Source: Roseateles_E sp005503085 (GTDB lineage Bacteria; Pseudomonadota; Gammaproteobacteria; Burkholderiales; Burkholderiaceae_C). Taken from it: a stretch of 64,000 nucleotides of DNA. This document shows, piece after piece, positions 1 through 9,075 of the stretch (position 1 is its first letter; each line of letters starts with the position of its first letter). The stretch lies in the NCBI RefSeq assembly GCF_028462495.1, contig NZ_JAQOWX010000010.1:1-64000 (forward strand), in the 5' to 3' direction. The position numbers and the translations under genes were made by a program. The notes under the pieces are model-generated. The model searched no databases, was not told where the DNA came from, and saw only the letters and a list, made by a program, of their open reading frames with translations.

Positions 1-2
1 CT

Positions 3-2174
3 GGCAGCCAGGTCGCCGTGGCCTTCGCCAACCCCGGCAGCGCCGGAGGCATCGAGCGCCAGCTCAATGTCAGCTATCTGATCGCCGGCTCCACCTTCAT
101 CACCCCCTTCAGCGCCGGCGTCAGCTACACCGGCGGCAATCTGTCGGCCACCTGGCCCAACGCCAACCTGACCGACACGGTAACGGTGCGCGCCTATGCC
201 AATGTGGCAGGCGGCGTGGGCGCCATGATGCAGTTGCGGGTGGATGGTGTGATCGTGGGTAGTGTGGAGGTGAGGAGCAGCACACCGGCCGACTATCGCT
301 TTGCCGTACCGCGGCTCTCGGCCGGCAGCCGCATTGACCTCGTCTACACCAACGACGCCGCCGTCAACGGCGTGGACCGCAATCTGTTCGTGCAGTATGT
401 GAACACCAGCAGCGGCCCCCTGGTCGCCTTTGCCAGCAATGTGGTGTTCGACGCCGGCGCCGGCGAGGCGGCGTTCGACGGCGCGTCCACCAGCGCGAGC
501 AGCGGTGCCATGTACAACAACGGTGCGCTGCGCTTCACCGTGCCCGCTGCCAGCGGCAACGCCAGCGCAGCCGAACAGGCCGCCTCGCGTTTCCTGCAGC
601 AGGCCAGCTTCGGCCCCACCTTGGGCGAGGTGCAACGCGTCGCCCAGATCGGCGCGCCTGCATGGCTGGATGAGCAGATCGCCCTGCCTTTCAACGCCGA
701 CATGGTGAACGCCGTGCAATCGCGCTACAACCTGGGCGATGCCTACCGCCCAGGCGGCGCCAACTACACGCCCGCCTGGGTGAGCCAGCGCTTCTGGGCC
801 GCCGCAGCCACCAGCCCCGATCAGTTGCGCCGGCGCATGGGCTTCGCGTTGCACCAGATCCTAATGGTCTCGCAGGCCGACTCCAATCTCTACAACCATG
901 CCCGCGCCTACGCGCAGTACGTCGACACCCTCAACCGCAACGCGTTGGGCAACTTCCGCACGTTGCTGGAGAACGTCACCCTCAGCCCGGCCATGGGCAT
1001 CTACCTCTCACACATACGTAACCGGCCCGAGAGCGCGGCGTCCGGCCCCATGCCCGAAGAGAACATCGCCCGCGAGGTGATGCAGCGCATCACCATCGGC
1101 CTGCACGAGCTGAACATCGATGGTAGCCCCCGGATTGGCGCCGGCGGCCAGCCCATCGAGACCTACAGCAACGACGATGTGATGGCCATGTCCAAGGTGT
1201 TCACCGGCTGGAGTTGGGGCTTCCCCGAAGGCCAACTCACCGAGAACACCTTCCGCTACGGCAACCCCGACCTCAGCGCCGCCGGCGACCAGCGCATCGA
1301 CACCCTGCCGATGAAGGCCTACCCCGGCCAGCACTCGAGCAGCGACAAGCGGCTATTCAGCGGCAAGCCGCAGGCGGTCGTGATTCCCGCCGGCAGCAGC
1401 GCCCAAGCCAGCCTGAAGCTGGCGCTGGACGCCCTGTTCAACCACCCCAACGTCGGCCCGTTCATCAGCCGCCAGCTGATCCAGCATCTCGTGAGCAGCC
1501 ATCCCAGCCCGGCCTACGTGGCACGCGTGGCCGCCGTGTTCAACAACAACGGCAAGGGCATGCGGGGCGATCTGGCCGCCGTGGCCCGCGCCATCCTGCT
1601 GGACAGCGAAGCCGTCAACCCGCTGGCCGGCAGCGTGGGCAAGCTCCGAGAGCCGGTGCTGCGCGTGGCGCACTGGATGCGCAGCCTGCAGGCCACATCG
1701 GCCAGCGGTCAGTACACCATCGTCAGCGACCTCGACGCGCTGGCCCAGCGCCCGCTGTACGCCGGCTCGGTGTTTGGCTACTACCGGCCGGGTTATGTGC
1801 CGCCGAACACAGTGTTTTCGGCGGACAACATCACAGTGCCGCAAATGCAGATCGTCAATGAAGCCACCACCGCGCAATGGGTGAACCTGGCCGAACGCAT
1901 GGCCGGCAACGGCCTGGGCTCTAACGGCTCGCAAAGCGATGTGGTCGCGCAGATGCAGGCGCTGGCCGATCTGGTCGCCACCGGTCAGGTGGCGGCGGTG
2001 ATCGAGCGCCTGAACCTGTTGCTGTATGCCGGCCGCATGAGCAGCACGCTCAAGCAGGACCTGATGGACGCCATGGTCAGCGTGAGCGGTACCACCGCGT
2101 CCAGCCATCTCAACCGCGCCCGCGTCGCCGTGTTCCTGGCGCTGGCCTCACCCGAATACATGGTGCAACGATGA
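3..2174 (+). CDS. DUF1800 family protein with N-terminal carbohydrate-binding-like domain (5' end outside window)
   Basis: The reading frame is open to the left window edge, so the gene is 5'-partial; the GTG at 18 is unlikely to be the true start. About 724 residues are visible. Visible residues about 50-128 (numbered from the GTG) resemble Ca-dependent xylan-binding modules of the CBM60 type, with the segments LRVDGVIVGSVEV and NGVDRNLFVQYV. DUF1800 begins near residue 188 with SRFLQQASFGPT and runs to the C-terminus. DUF1800 proteins are exported proteins of unknown biochemistry that nearly always pair with a DUF1501 gene, as here: the stop overlaps the next start in ATGA at 2171-2174, which implies translational coupling. 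The family call is firm; the CBM resemblance is from motif reading only. Confidence 0.88.
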   Translation, partial: GSQVAVAFANPGSAGGIERQLNVSYLIAGSTFITPFSAGVSYTGGNLSATWPNANLTDTVTVRAYANVAGGVGAMMQLRVDGVIVGSVEVRSSTPADYRFAVPRLSAGSRIDLVYTNDAAVNGVDRNLFVQYVNTSSGPLVAFASNVVFDAGAGEAAFDGASTSASSGAMYNNGALRFTVPAASGNASAAEQAASRFLQQASFGPTLGEVQRVAQIGAPAWLDEQIALPFNADMVNAVQSRYNLGDAYRPGGANYTPAWVSQRFWAAAATSPDQLRRRMGFALHQILMVSQADSNLYNHARAYAQYVDTLNRNALGNFRTLLENVTLSPAMGIYLSHIRNRPESAASGPMPEENIAREVMQRITIGLHELNIDGSPRIGAGGQPIETYSNDDVMAMSKVFTGWSWGFPEGQLTENTFRYGNPDLSAAGDQRIDTLPMKAYPGQHSSSDKRLFSGKPQAVVIPAGSSAQASLKLALDALFNHPNVGPFISRQLIQHLVSSHPSPAYVARVAAVFNNNGKGMRGDLAAVARAILLDSEAVNPLAGSVGKLREPVLRVAHWMRSLQATSASGQYTIVSDLDALAQRPLYAGSVFGYYRPGYVPPNTVFSADNITVPQMQIVNEATTAQWVNLAERMAGNGLGSNGSQSDVVAQMQALADLVATGQVAAVIERLNLLLYAGRMSSTLKQDLMDAMVSVSGTTASSHLNRARVAVFLALASPEYMVQR

Positions 2175-3607
2175 CTAGCAAACCCTACCGCGCGGACGCC
2201 TCGCGCCGCAGCTTTCTTCGTGCCGTGAGCGGCCTGGCCGCCAGCGCGGCCATTCCCCAGCGTGGCTTGCCCCTGGTCAGCAGCCTGGCCAGCCTGGCCG
2301 CGCTGGCCAGCCAGAGCAGCCAGGCGGCCACCACCACCGGCTACAAGGCAATCGTGTGCCTGTATATGAACGGCGGCAGCGACACTCACAACTGGGTGGT
2401 ACCGACCGACGCCTCGGGCTATGCCGAATACGCCGGGGCCCGGGGCGAGCTGGCCTGGGCAGCCAACCGTCTGCAAGGCATCACCGTCACCGGCCAGGCC
2501 AGCGGGCGCAGCTTCGGCATGCCGCTGGAACTCGCGTCACTGCGCGACCTGTACGAGGCCGGCCAGGCCGCGATCGTGGCCAATGTGGGCCCGCTGGTGC
2601 GGCCGATCACCAAGGCCGAGTACACCGCAGGCACGGGCGTACCCGCCAAGCTGTTCTCGCACAACGACCAGGCGTCCACCTGGCAAAGCCTGGCCCCCGA
2701 AGGCGCCCGCTCGGGCTGGGGTGGGCGCATGGGCGACATCCTGATGTCGGCCAACGCGCATCCGGTGTTCACCACCGTGTCGGCCAGCGGCAACGCCGTG
2801 TTCCTGTCGGGCAGCAATGTCAGCCAGTACCAGGTCGGCGTGGAAGGGCCGGTCTCGGCCAACGCCGTGGGTAGCACCGGCATCTTCGGTTCCACCAGCG
2901 CCGGCGGCGCCTTGCAGCGGGCCTACGCGGCCACCGCCACGGACCGCCTGCAGATGGAATATTCCCGCGTGATGCAGCGCAGCCTCAGCGCCAACGCCGC
3001 GCTCCAGGGGGCCCTGTCCGGTGTGAACGTGCCCGCCATCCCTGGCACCGTCATCTTGCCGGGCAATGCGACCGGCACCACGCTGGACAAGCTGAGCCTG
3101 GCCCGCCAACTGCGCATGGTGCTGCAGATCATTGCGGCCAACCAGGCCCTGGGCATGCAGCGCCAGGTATTCATGGTGCAGATGGGCGGTTTCGACACCC
3201 ACGCCCACCAGATGCGCGACCAGCCCACACAAATGGCCCAGGTGGCTCAGTCGATCAGCTATTTCATGTCTGCGCTGAACAGCATGGGCCTGCAAAACAA
3301 TATCACGCTGTTCACCGCGTCCGACTTCGGCCGCACGCTGCAGAGCAACGGTGACGGCAGCGATCACGGCTGGGGCAGCCACCACTTCGTGACCGGCGGT
3401 GCCGTCAAGGGCAAGAGGATCGTCGGCAACTTCCCCATCACCGGACTGGGCACCGACACCGACGTCGGCTCCGGCCGCCTACTCCCCACCCTCGGCGTCA
3501 CCCAGCTCGCGAGCAGTCTGGCCGGCTGGATGGGGCTGAGCGTGGCGGAGCAACAGCTGGTGCTGCCCACGCTACCCAATTTCAGCGCCGGGCCTGTGCT
3601 CTTCTGA
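2171..3607 (+). CDS. DUF1501 family protein, Tat-exported
   Basis: 478 residues. The N-terminus carries a twin-arginine motif (SRRSFLRAVSG, residues 11-21) followed by a hydrophobic stretch, so Tat export to the periplasm is expected. DUF1501 landmarks are present: NGGSDTHNWVVP near residue 68, MGGFDTHAHQ, SDFGRTLQSNGDGSDHGWG and a histidine-rich follow-up. The family belongs to the sulfatase/alkaline-phosphatase superfamily, but its substrate is unknown. The start ATG overlaps the DUF1800 stop by 4 nt, so the two form one unit. The protein ends at a natural-looking family C-terminus (LPNFSAGPVLF). Confidence 0.92.
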   Translation: MTSKPYRADASRRSFLRAVSGLAASAAIPQRGLPLVSSLASLAALASQSSQAATTTGYKAIVCLYMNGGSDTHNWVVPTDASGYAEYAGARGELAWAANRLQGITVTGQASGRSFGMPLELASLRDLYEAGQAAIVANVGPLVRPITKAEYTAGTGVPAKLFSHNDQASTWQSLAPEGARSGWGGRMGDILMSANAHPVFTTVSASGNAVFLSGSNVSQYQVGVEGPVSANAVGSTGIFGSTSAGGALQRAYAATATDRLQMEYSRVMQRSLSANAALQGALSGVNVPAIPGTVILPGNATGTTLDKLSLARQLRMVLQIIAANQALGMQRQVFMVQMGGFDTHAHQMRDQPTQMAQVAQSISYFMSALNSMGLQNNITLFTASDFGRTLQSNGDGSDHGWGSHHFVTGGAVKGKRIVGNFPITGLGTDTDVGSGRLLPTLGVTQLASSLAGWMGLSVAEQQLVLPTLPNFSAGPVLF

Positions 3608-3936
3608 AGGTGGGTCGCTGCAACACAGCAAGGCTGGATTGCGCTCTCGTCGTATTCGCTCGCCGCAGCGGAGTCCGTCTGCGCCATCAACCAGCCCACG
3701 CAGGCCATCGTCTATGTGGACGAAGGCACGTTCCATACCGCCTACGCCGGCTTCAGTTCGGGTGACACGGCCGGCACCGCAATCACACCATCGAATGCCG
3801 GGCGAGAAGCGAGGTTGAATGTCGAGAGTTGCGGCGACACGCTGATCGCATCCAAGGAGCGAGGCCATGTGGCGACAATGCACAAGTTGCGCAGCCAATT
3901 GCATGGCGCCGGCATTCACAGCCCGAAGTCAAACAC
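3608..3936. other. Intergenic stretch without a recognised gene
   Basis: 329 bp between the DUF1501 gene and the WbsX-like gene. After the DUF1501 TGA the same frame stays open for about 110 codons and closes at the TGA at 3938-3940, which overlaps the next gene's ATG (ATGA). The only in-frame start is a GTG at 3716 with no convincing ribosome site, and the translation matches nothing I know. I see no terminator or clear promoter. Confidence 0.4.
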
Positions 3937-5559
3937 ATGAAGCAGCTCCATACCAGCACCCGACATTTCCCGCGGATCAGCCTGATAGCCGCCTTCGCCT
4001 TGCTTGGAGGCAGCGGTAGTGGCGACGATGCCATCGCCAGCGTCACCACCCAGGGCACAGAGCCGAACAGCTCATTCATCGCCACAACCCCAGCCGCCTC
4101 AGTCGCCACCTCCGCTCCCATCCGTCCTACCGAAGCCGGCAGTTCACTGAAGTACGTCAAGGCAGAAGCAGCTACCGACACCAGCACCCTGGGCGCCAAC
4201 GGATTCAACACGGCCCAGGCGGCTGTCAAATATGACGGGACCGTCTACGCCGAGGCGAACTCCGGCCGCGACATCGCCCAACCCCTGGCCGCCGCGACCG
4301 GCTCCTGCACGCTCAACGTCAGCAAGACCTTCGGTGACGCCTGCTACGCCGTGGCCAAGGCCACGCTCGCCAGCGGCGCCAGCGCCAGCTATGCCAATAC
4401 CCGAGCTGGGTATCGCGGCAGCATCACCGCGAACTGCAACGCCGGCGTGGTCACTTGGTCCGCGCCGAACTGCACCTACATTGCCAGGGTGCCGCAGGCC
4501 ACCGCCAATGCCGCCAATGCCGCCACCACCTCGGTTGAGACCAGAAATTCCTACAAGATCGGCACCTACTACTTCCCGGGCTGGAAAAACAACCAACTCG
4601 GCAACGCGCGTCCGCTGCCCTGGGAGTCCATCAAGGGCTACACCGACCGCGAGCCCATGCTCGGCTGGTACGCCGAAGACTCGCCTGGCATCATGACCCA
4701 GCAATTGAAGTGGATGCGCGAGTACGGAGTGGACTATGTCGTTTTTGACTTCCTCTGGAGCCGCAACAGTCAGCCCTTGTTGACTGCGGGCATCAACGCC
4801 TACATGGCAACCAGCACACGTTCCAATGTCGAGTTCGCCATCATGTGGGCCAACCACACCGACTACAAGTTCTCCCTCTCTCAGTTCCGCACGCTGTTTC
4901 GTTTTTGGGCAAAGACCTACTTCCTCAGGAGCGACTATTTGAAGGTTGATGGCAAGGCCGTGGTACATCTGTTCTCGGCCGACATATTCAACAAGAATGC
5001 CGCTGCAATAGGTATGACGCCTGCCGCCTTGATGGCCGTTGCCGATCAAATCTCCAAGGCTGAGGGCCAGGGCGGCGTCAGCTTCATCGGAGGCGTTGGC
5101 GGCGGCTCGCAAACCTTCGACTACTCAAGCACCAGCGGCTACGCCGGTTTTTCGGCCTACAACTTTCACAGCCCGGCAAGTATCGCCCTGGCGCCATATA
5201 GGCCTACCAATGTCTCGCGTAGCTACGCCGAGTTGGACCTGTCCTACCGCAACCAGTGGGACTGGATGCTCGCCAACTCAAGCGGCCTGTTTGTCATACC
5301 CATGAGTTCGGGTTGGGACAAGCGCCCTTGGGGCGGTAGCACCGACCATCTCCATGACGATAGCCGCGCCACGCCAGCTGAGTTTCGGGCCCACCTGCTC
5401 GCGGCACGCCAAAAGATGGACGAACAGCCGGCTAGGAGCCAGCGCATGGGCGTCATCTGCTGCTGGAACGAGTTCGGCGAGGGATCCTTCATCGAACCCA
5501 CTAAGGTCGATCGCTTCCAGTACTTAGAACAGGTCCGCGACGTGTTCGGTGCAAACTGA
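3937..5559 (+). CDS. Secreted WbsX / GH99-like protein
   Basis: 540 residues from the ATG at 3937; a TTG at 3829 would extend it by 36 implausible residues. The first 30 residues form a signal peptide ending ALLGGSGSG, which looks like a lipobox whose cysteine is replaced by serine. A short cysteine-containing domain (about residues 115-185) precedes the catalytic-like region. From about 206 the sequence is WbsX/GH99-like: KIGTYYFPGW, MLGWYAEDSPGIM, QLKWMREYGVDYVVFDF and, near the C-terminus, WNEFGEGSFIEPTK. The family includes endo-mannanases and proteins of O-antigen loci. Its place at the end of the exopolysaccharide operon (opposite strand, convergent) suggests a role in trimming or degrading an extracellular polysaccharide; this is inference. 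Confidence 0.82.
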   Translation: MKQLHTSTRHFPRISLIAAFALLGGSGSGDDAIASVTTQGTEPNSSFIATTPAASVATSAPIRPTEAGSSLKYVKAEAATDTSTLGANGFNTAQAAVKYDGTVYAEANSGRDIAQPLAAATGSCTLNVSKTFGDACYAVAKATLASGASASYANTRAGYRGSITANCNAGVVTWSAPNCTYIARVPQATANAANAATTSVETRNSYKIGTYYFPGWKNNQLGNARPLPWESIKGYTDREPMLGWYAEDSPGIMTQQLKWMREYGVDYVVFDFLWSRNSQPLLTAGINAYMATSTRSNVEFAIMWANHTDYKFSLSQFRTLFRFWAKTYFLRSDYLKVDGKAVVHLFSADIFNKNAAAIGMTPAALMAVADQISKAEGQGGVSFIGGVGGGSQTFDYSSTSGYAGFSAYNFHSPASIALAPYRPTNVSRSYAELDLSYRNQWDWMLANSSGLFVIPMSSGWDKRPWGGSTDHLHDDSRATPAEFRAHLLAARQKMDEQPARSQRMGVICCWNEFGEGSFIEPTKVDRFQYLEQVRDVFGAN

Positions 5560-5577
5560 GGGCGGCGGCGCGAGGAC

Positions 5578-6711
5578 TCAGGCCTTGGGCAGATAGCGAG
5601 CCAGCATCTGCTCATACTCGCCCAGGACCTGCGGCCAGGTCAGCCCGCGCTCGAAGCGCGCCACACTGGCCTCGCCCATGGCATGAAAGGCCTGTGAGCC
5701 TTGTGGTTGGCCCAGCAGTTCGTCCAGCACCGCCGCAAACTGGTCGGCATTGCCGAAATAGCGCGCGCCCTCGCCCGCCACCCAGCGGTTAAAGCGGTTG
5801 TCATGAGCGATCACCGCATTGCCCGCCCCCAGAGCCTCCACCAGCGAAGGGTTGGTGCCACCCACCTGGTGGCCGTGCACATACGCCGCACTGTGGAAGC
5901 GCAGCGCCTGCACTACCGGTTTGTCGTAGATGGCGCCCAGGAAGCTCACCTCGTCGCTGGCGGCGGCCCTGACGGCACGGTGATAGGCATTGGCCTCGCT
6001 GTAGTTGCCCAGCACCGCAAGCCGCATGCCGCGCGGCTTGCGCGAGAAGCCGCTGACCACCTCCAGGATGGAGTTCTCGGGCTCGGGCCGCGCCACCAGG
6101 GTCAGGTATTGCCCGGGCTCCAGGCCCAGGGCGCGCACCGGCGCCTCGGGCATGCTGGTGATGCGGTCGGCGCCGTAGGCGATGGTGGTGACCTTGTTCG
6201 GATTCACCCGCGAGCTCAGGTGAACTTTGATCTCCGGATGGTCGGCGACCAGATGGTTGCCCAGCCAGCAGCCGGCCCAGTCATTCATCCAGAACCAAGT
6301 CTTGGCCACAGGCCCCCACTTGGCGCGTGACCACTCGATGCCGTCCATGTTGATGACGTTCGGGATGCCTTTCAGACGCAGCAGCGCGCAGAACACCGCC
6401 GTGTTGTAGCCCAGCGTGAGGCACAGGTCGCGGTGGCCCGCAGCATGGGCAGTGGCCTTCCAGTCGAACGCGATGGTGCTGCGCGGGCCGCTGCCCTCGA
6501 CCGGGATGCGCACACGCTCCACGCCCTGCCAGCGGTCCTCGAATACCGGGCCAGCGCCCTCCTCCTGGCAATAGACGATGACGCGCCAGCCCTGCGCCAC
6601 CAGATGCAGGGCCAGGTACTCGGCAAAGGTCTCGAAACCACCGTGGGCGGCCGGCACGCCGCGCGTGCCCAGGATTCGCAAGGTGCGCTTGTTGTCGGAC
6701 ACGTGAATCAC
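5578..6711 (-). CDS. Glycosyltransferase, DUF1972/GT4 type
   Basis: 377 residues. The N-terminal DUF1972 signature (RILGTRGVPAAHGGFETFAE) is followed by a GT4-like C-terminal half with GGTNPSLVEALGAGNAV. DUF1972 proteins are rhamnosyl- or mannosyltransferase-like enzymes of exopolysaccharide loci and are typically cytoplasmic or membrane-associated. The start chosen is GTG at 6711, because it overlaps the upstream gene's stop in GTGA (6711-6708). This is the last gene of the eps operon and converges on the WbsX-like gene 18 bp away. The donor sugar cannot be told from sequence. Confidence 0.9.
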   Translation of the reverse strand: MIHVSDNKRTLRILGTRGVPAAHGGFETFAEYLALHLVAQGWRVIVYCQEEGAGPVFEDRWQGVERVRIPVEGSGPRSTIAFDWKATAHAAGHRDLCLTLGYNTAVFCALLRLKGIPNVINMDGIEWSRAKWGPVAKTWFWMNDWAGCWLGNHLVADHPEIKVHLSSRVNPNKVTTIAYGADRITSMPEAPVRALGLEPGQYLTLVARPEPENSILEVVSGFSRKPRGMRLAVLGNYSEANAYHRAVRAAASDEVSFLGAIYDKPVVQALRFHSAAYVHGHQVGGTNPSLVEALGAGNAVIAHDNRFNRWVAGEGARYFGNADQFAAVLDELLGQPQGSQAFHAMGEASVARFERGLTWPQVLGEYEQMLARYLPKA

Positions 6712-7847
6712 GCTTTCTCGGAGAAGTGTTTTCGGTACGCGGCGGCCAGATGCTCGGCCGAGCGGCGCCAGGTGAAGACGTCGGCGCGGGCCAGGCCGCG
6801 CTGTACCAGTTGCGCGCGCAGCGCCGCATCCGCCAGCAGCCGCGACAGCGCCGCCTGCAGCGACTGCGGATCCAGCGGGTCGATCAACAGCCCGGCATCG
6901 CCGATGACCTCGGGGATGGCCGTCGAATCGGAGGTGATGACCGGCACGCCGCTGGCCAGCGCTTCCAGCGGCGGCATGCCGAAGCCCTCGGCGAACGAAG
7001 GGTAGACGAAGATCTGCGCATGCCGGTACAGGGCCGGCAACTCGCCGTCGCCCACATCGTCCAGCAGCAGCACCTGGCGGCCGGCAGGCATCTGCGCCAG
7101 CTCGGTCTCGAAGTCACCATAGCCGAAATCGCGCTGGCCCACGATCACCAGCGGCGGCGGTGTACCCGGCAGCAGCCGGTAGGCGCGCAGCAGGGCCGCA
7201 TGGTTCTTGCGTGGCTCGATGCGGCCCACGGTCAGCAGATAGCCACCGGGCTGCAAGCCGCGGGCGCGCACCCGCTCGGCACCGGCTTCGCCCGGGAAAA
7301 AGACCTGACGATCCACCGCGTTGTGAAGCACCCCGATCTTTTCAGCCGGCACGCCATAGCGCTGCGCGATCTCGGCGCGCGAATAGTCGCTGACGGTGAA
7401 GAGCAGATCGGCAGCGCGGGCCGACCAGCGCATCAGCAAACGCGAGCGCAGTACGAAGAGCCGCCCGAAGAACTGCGGATAGGGCTCGAACAGCACGTCA
7501 TGAATCGTCACCGCATTGCCGCGCGCCGGTTGCAGCGGCATCACATACTGCGTGTGCAGCAGATCCAGCTTCAGCGCGCGACGCTGGGCCGGCAACTGCA
7601 GGCCCAGGCGCTTCAGCGCGCCGGCATGGGGCATGTGCACGCGCTCGACATTGGGCTCAGAGAAGCCGGGCAGGCGGCCCAGCTCCGCCGTCTTTTCGAG
7701 CAGGAAGACGAACTGGAACTCAGGGCAAAGCCTTGTGAGCTCGCCGAAGATGCCGATCAGGTGGCTGCGCGAGCCCTGGAACTTGCCATCGAAAACGTGC
7801 AAATCCACACCGATGCGGGGGCGGGGGCGGCTGTTCATCGTTTGCAT
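6708..7847 (-). CDS. Glycosyltransferase family 4 protein
   Basis: 379 residues from the ATG at 7847, which overlaps the upstream stop by one base (TGATG). The N-terminal half has RIGVDLHVFDGKFQGSRSH. The C-terminal donor-binding half shows VGRIEPRKNHAALLRAY and the E-x7-E type motif EGFGMPPLEALASGVPVI. This is a retaining GT-B enzyme expected to add one sugar to the lipid-linked repeat unit on the cytoplasmic face. It shares the operon with the flanking glycosyltransferases through overlapping junctions. Donor and acceptor are unknown. Confidence 0.92.
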   Translation of the reverse strand: MQTMNSRPRPRIGVDLHVFDGKFQGSRSHLIGIFGELTRLCPEFQFVFLLEKTAELGRLPGFSEPNVERVHMPHAGALKRLGLQLPAQRRALKLDLLHTQYVMPLQPARGNAVTIHDVLFEPYPQFFGRLFVLRSRLLMRWSARAADLLFTVSDYSRAEIAQRYGVPAEKIGVLHNAVDRQVFFPGEAGAERVRARGLQPGGYLLTVGRIEPRKNHAALLRAYRLLPGTPPPLVIVGQRDFGYGDFETELAQMPAGRQVLLLDDVGDGELPALYRHAQIFVYPSFAEGFGMPPLEALASGVPVITSDSTAIPEVIGDAGLLIDPLDPQSLQAALSRLLADAALRAQLVQRGLARADVFTWRRSAEHLAAAYRKHFSEKA

Positions 7848-9058
7848 CAAGAGAGTACTGCCTTCGTTGGGACCCGGGGGGTCAGGTCATTCATCACCGC
7901 GAGCAAAGCCTCGGCCGAAAACAGCCGACGCGCCGCAGCCCGCTTTGCCGCCGGCGGCGCGGAGGCAGCCAGCGCCTGCGTGATCGCAAGGGCAAACGCC
8001 TGCGGCGTGGCCGCCACCGCAAAGCAGTCCTTGGCCGCCTCGGGCATGCCTTTGACCCCCACCGGCGTGCTGACCAGGGCTGCATCGGAGAAGAGCATCT
8101 CGACGCTCTTGAGATTGACGCCGCTGCCGGCCAGCATGGTGTTGACCAGCACGCGCGCGTCGCCGACCACCGCCGCCATATCGGGGGGGTTCTCGATCAA
8201 AGTGATGCGCGCATCGCTGGCCAGCAGCGCGCGCACGGCCTCAGTGGGCCGCGAGCCGGCCACCGCGATGCGCAGCTCCGCTTGCGGCAGCAGCGGCAGC
8301 ACCTGCTGCACCAGCCAGCCCAGCGCCTCCACGTTGTTGGGCGTGTTGAGATTGCCGAAGTACAGCAAATCATGGGCCTTGTGTCCCGGCGCGCGGCTCA
8401 GACGCTCGGCAAAGCCGGCGTCCACCAGGGTCGGCACCCAGACGATCTGCCCGTGGCCCTGGCTTCGCCAGAAGGCCGCGTCCTCTTGCGAGATGTCCAT
8501 CACCCGCTGCGAACGCGCGATCACCTCGCGCTCGAAGCGCTCCAGGCCGAGGCAGTTGGCCGCCAGGCCCAGGCGGCGCAGGCCGCGCTGCTCGCGCTGG
8601 CGCTGCTCGCTCATGTAGCGGTGCTCGACATTGTGCGAGCGGTAAATCAGCGGCACGGCCAGGCGCCGGGCCAGGTCCAGGGCCACGGCGCCGCCGTAAA
8701 GCCCGTCCAGCAGCACCGCATCAGGCGCGCAGGCGACGGCCCAGCCGGCCAGATCGCTGCCCCGCGAGGTAACCCAGCGCGACGCCACATGGCTGGGCCA
8801 GCGCCACAGCTGCAGCAGCCGGCCGGCCAGCTCGCCCGGCGAGCGGGTGATGGGCAGGATCTTGACGGCGCTGCAAACCGTGGCCAGATCGGCCAGCACG
8901 GCGGCTGAAGGCGGATCGACGCGGCCTGCATCGATCCAGCACAGCAGGGTCAGGTCATGCCCTGCCGACTTGAGCGCCTTCATGCGGCGCCACACATCGA
9001 CACGGCCCCCGCTATTGGCCGGCAGCGGAACATCGTTGGCAATACAGAGAATGCGCAT
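7847..9058 (-). CDS. Glycosyltransferase (GT4-like, PEP-CTERM/EpsH-associated type)
   Basis: 403 residues. I chose ATG 9058, giving MRILCIANDVPLPANSGGR, the usual N-terminus of this group; a perfect AGGAGG lies 8 nt upstream, inside the near-palindrome GGAGGTCCTCC. The C-terminal half has GSGVNLKSVEMLFSDAALV and TPVGVKGMPEAAKD. Its layout recalls the sugar transferases associated with EpsH/exosortase loci. An in-frame extension to 9238 is rejected because it lacks a ribosome site and overlaps the preceding gene. The gap to that gene is 17 bp. Confidence 0.9.
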   Translation of the reverse strand: MRILCIANDVPLPANSGGRVDVWRRMKALKSAGHDLTLLCWIDAGRVDPPSAAVLADLATVCSAVKILPITRSPGELAGRLLQLWRWPSHVASRWVTSRGSDLAGWAVACAPDAVLLDGLYGGAVALDLARRLAVPLIYRSHNVEHRYMSEQRQREQRGLRRLGLAANCLGLERFEREVIARSQRVMDISQEDAAFWRSQGHGQIVWVPTLVDAGFAERLSRAPGHKAHDLLYFGNLNTPNNVEALGWLVQQVLPLLPQAELRIAVAGSRPTEAVRALLASDARITLIENPPDMAAVVGDARVLVNTMLAGSGVNLKSVEMLFSDAALVSTPVGVKGMPEAAKDCFAVAATPQAFALAITQALAASAPPAAKRAAARRLFSAEALLAVMNDLTPRVPTKAVLS

Positions 9059-9075
9059 GGGGAGGACCTCCTGCC

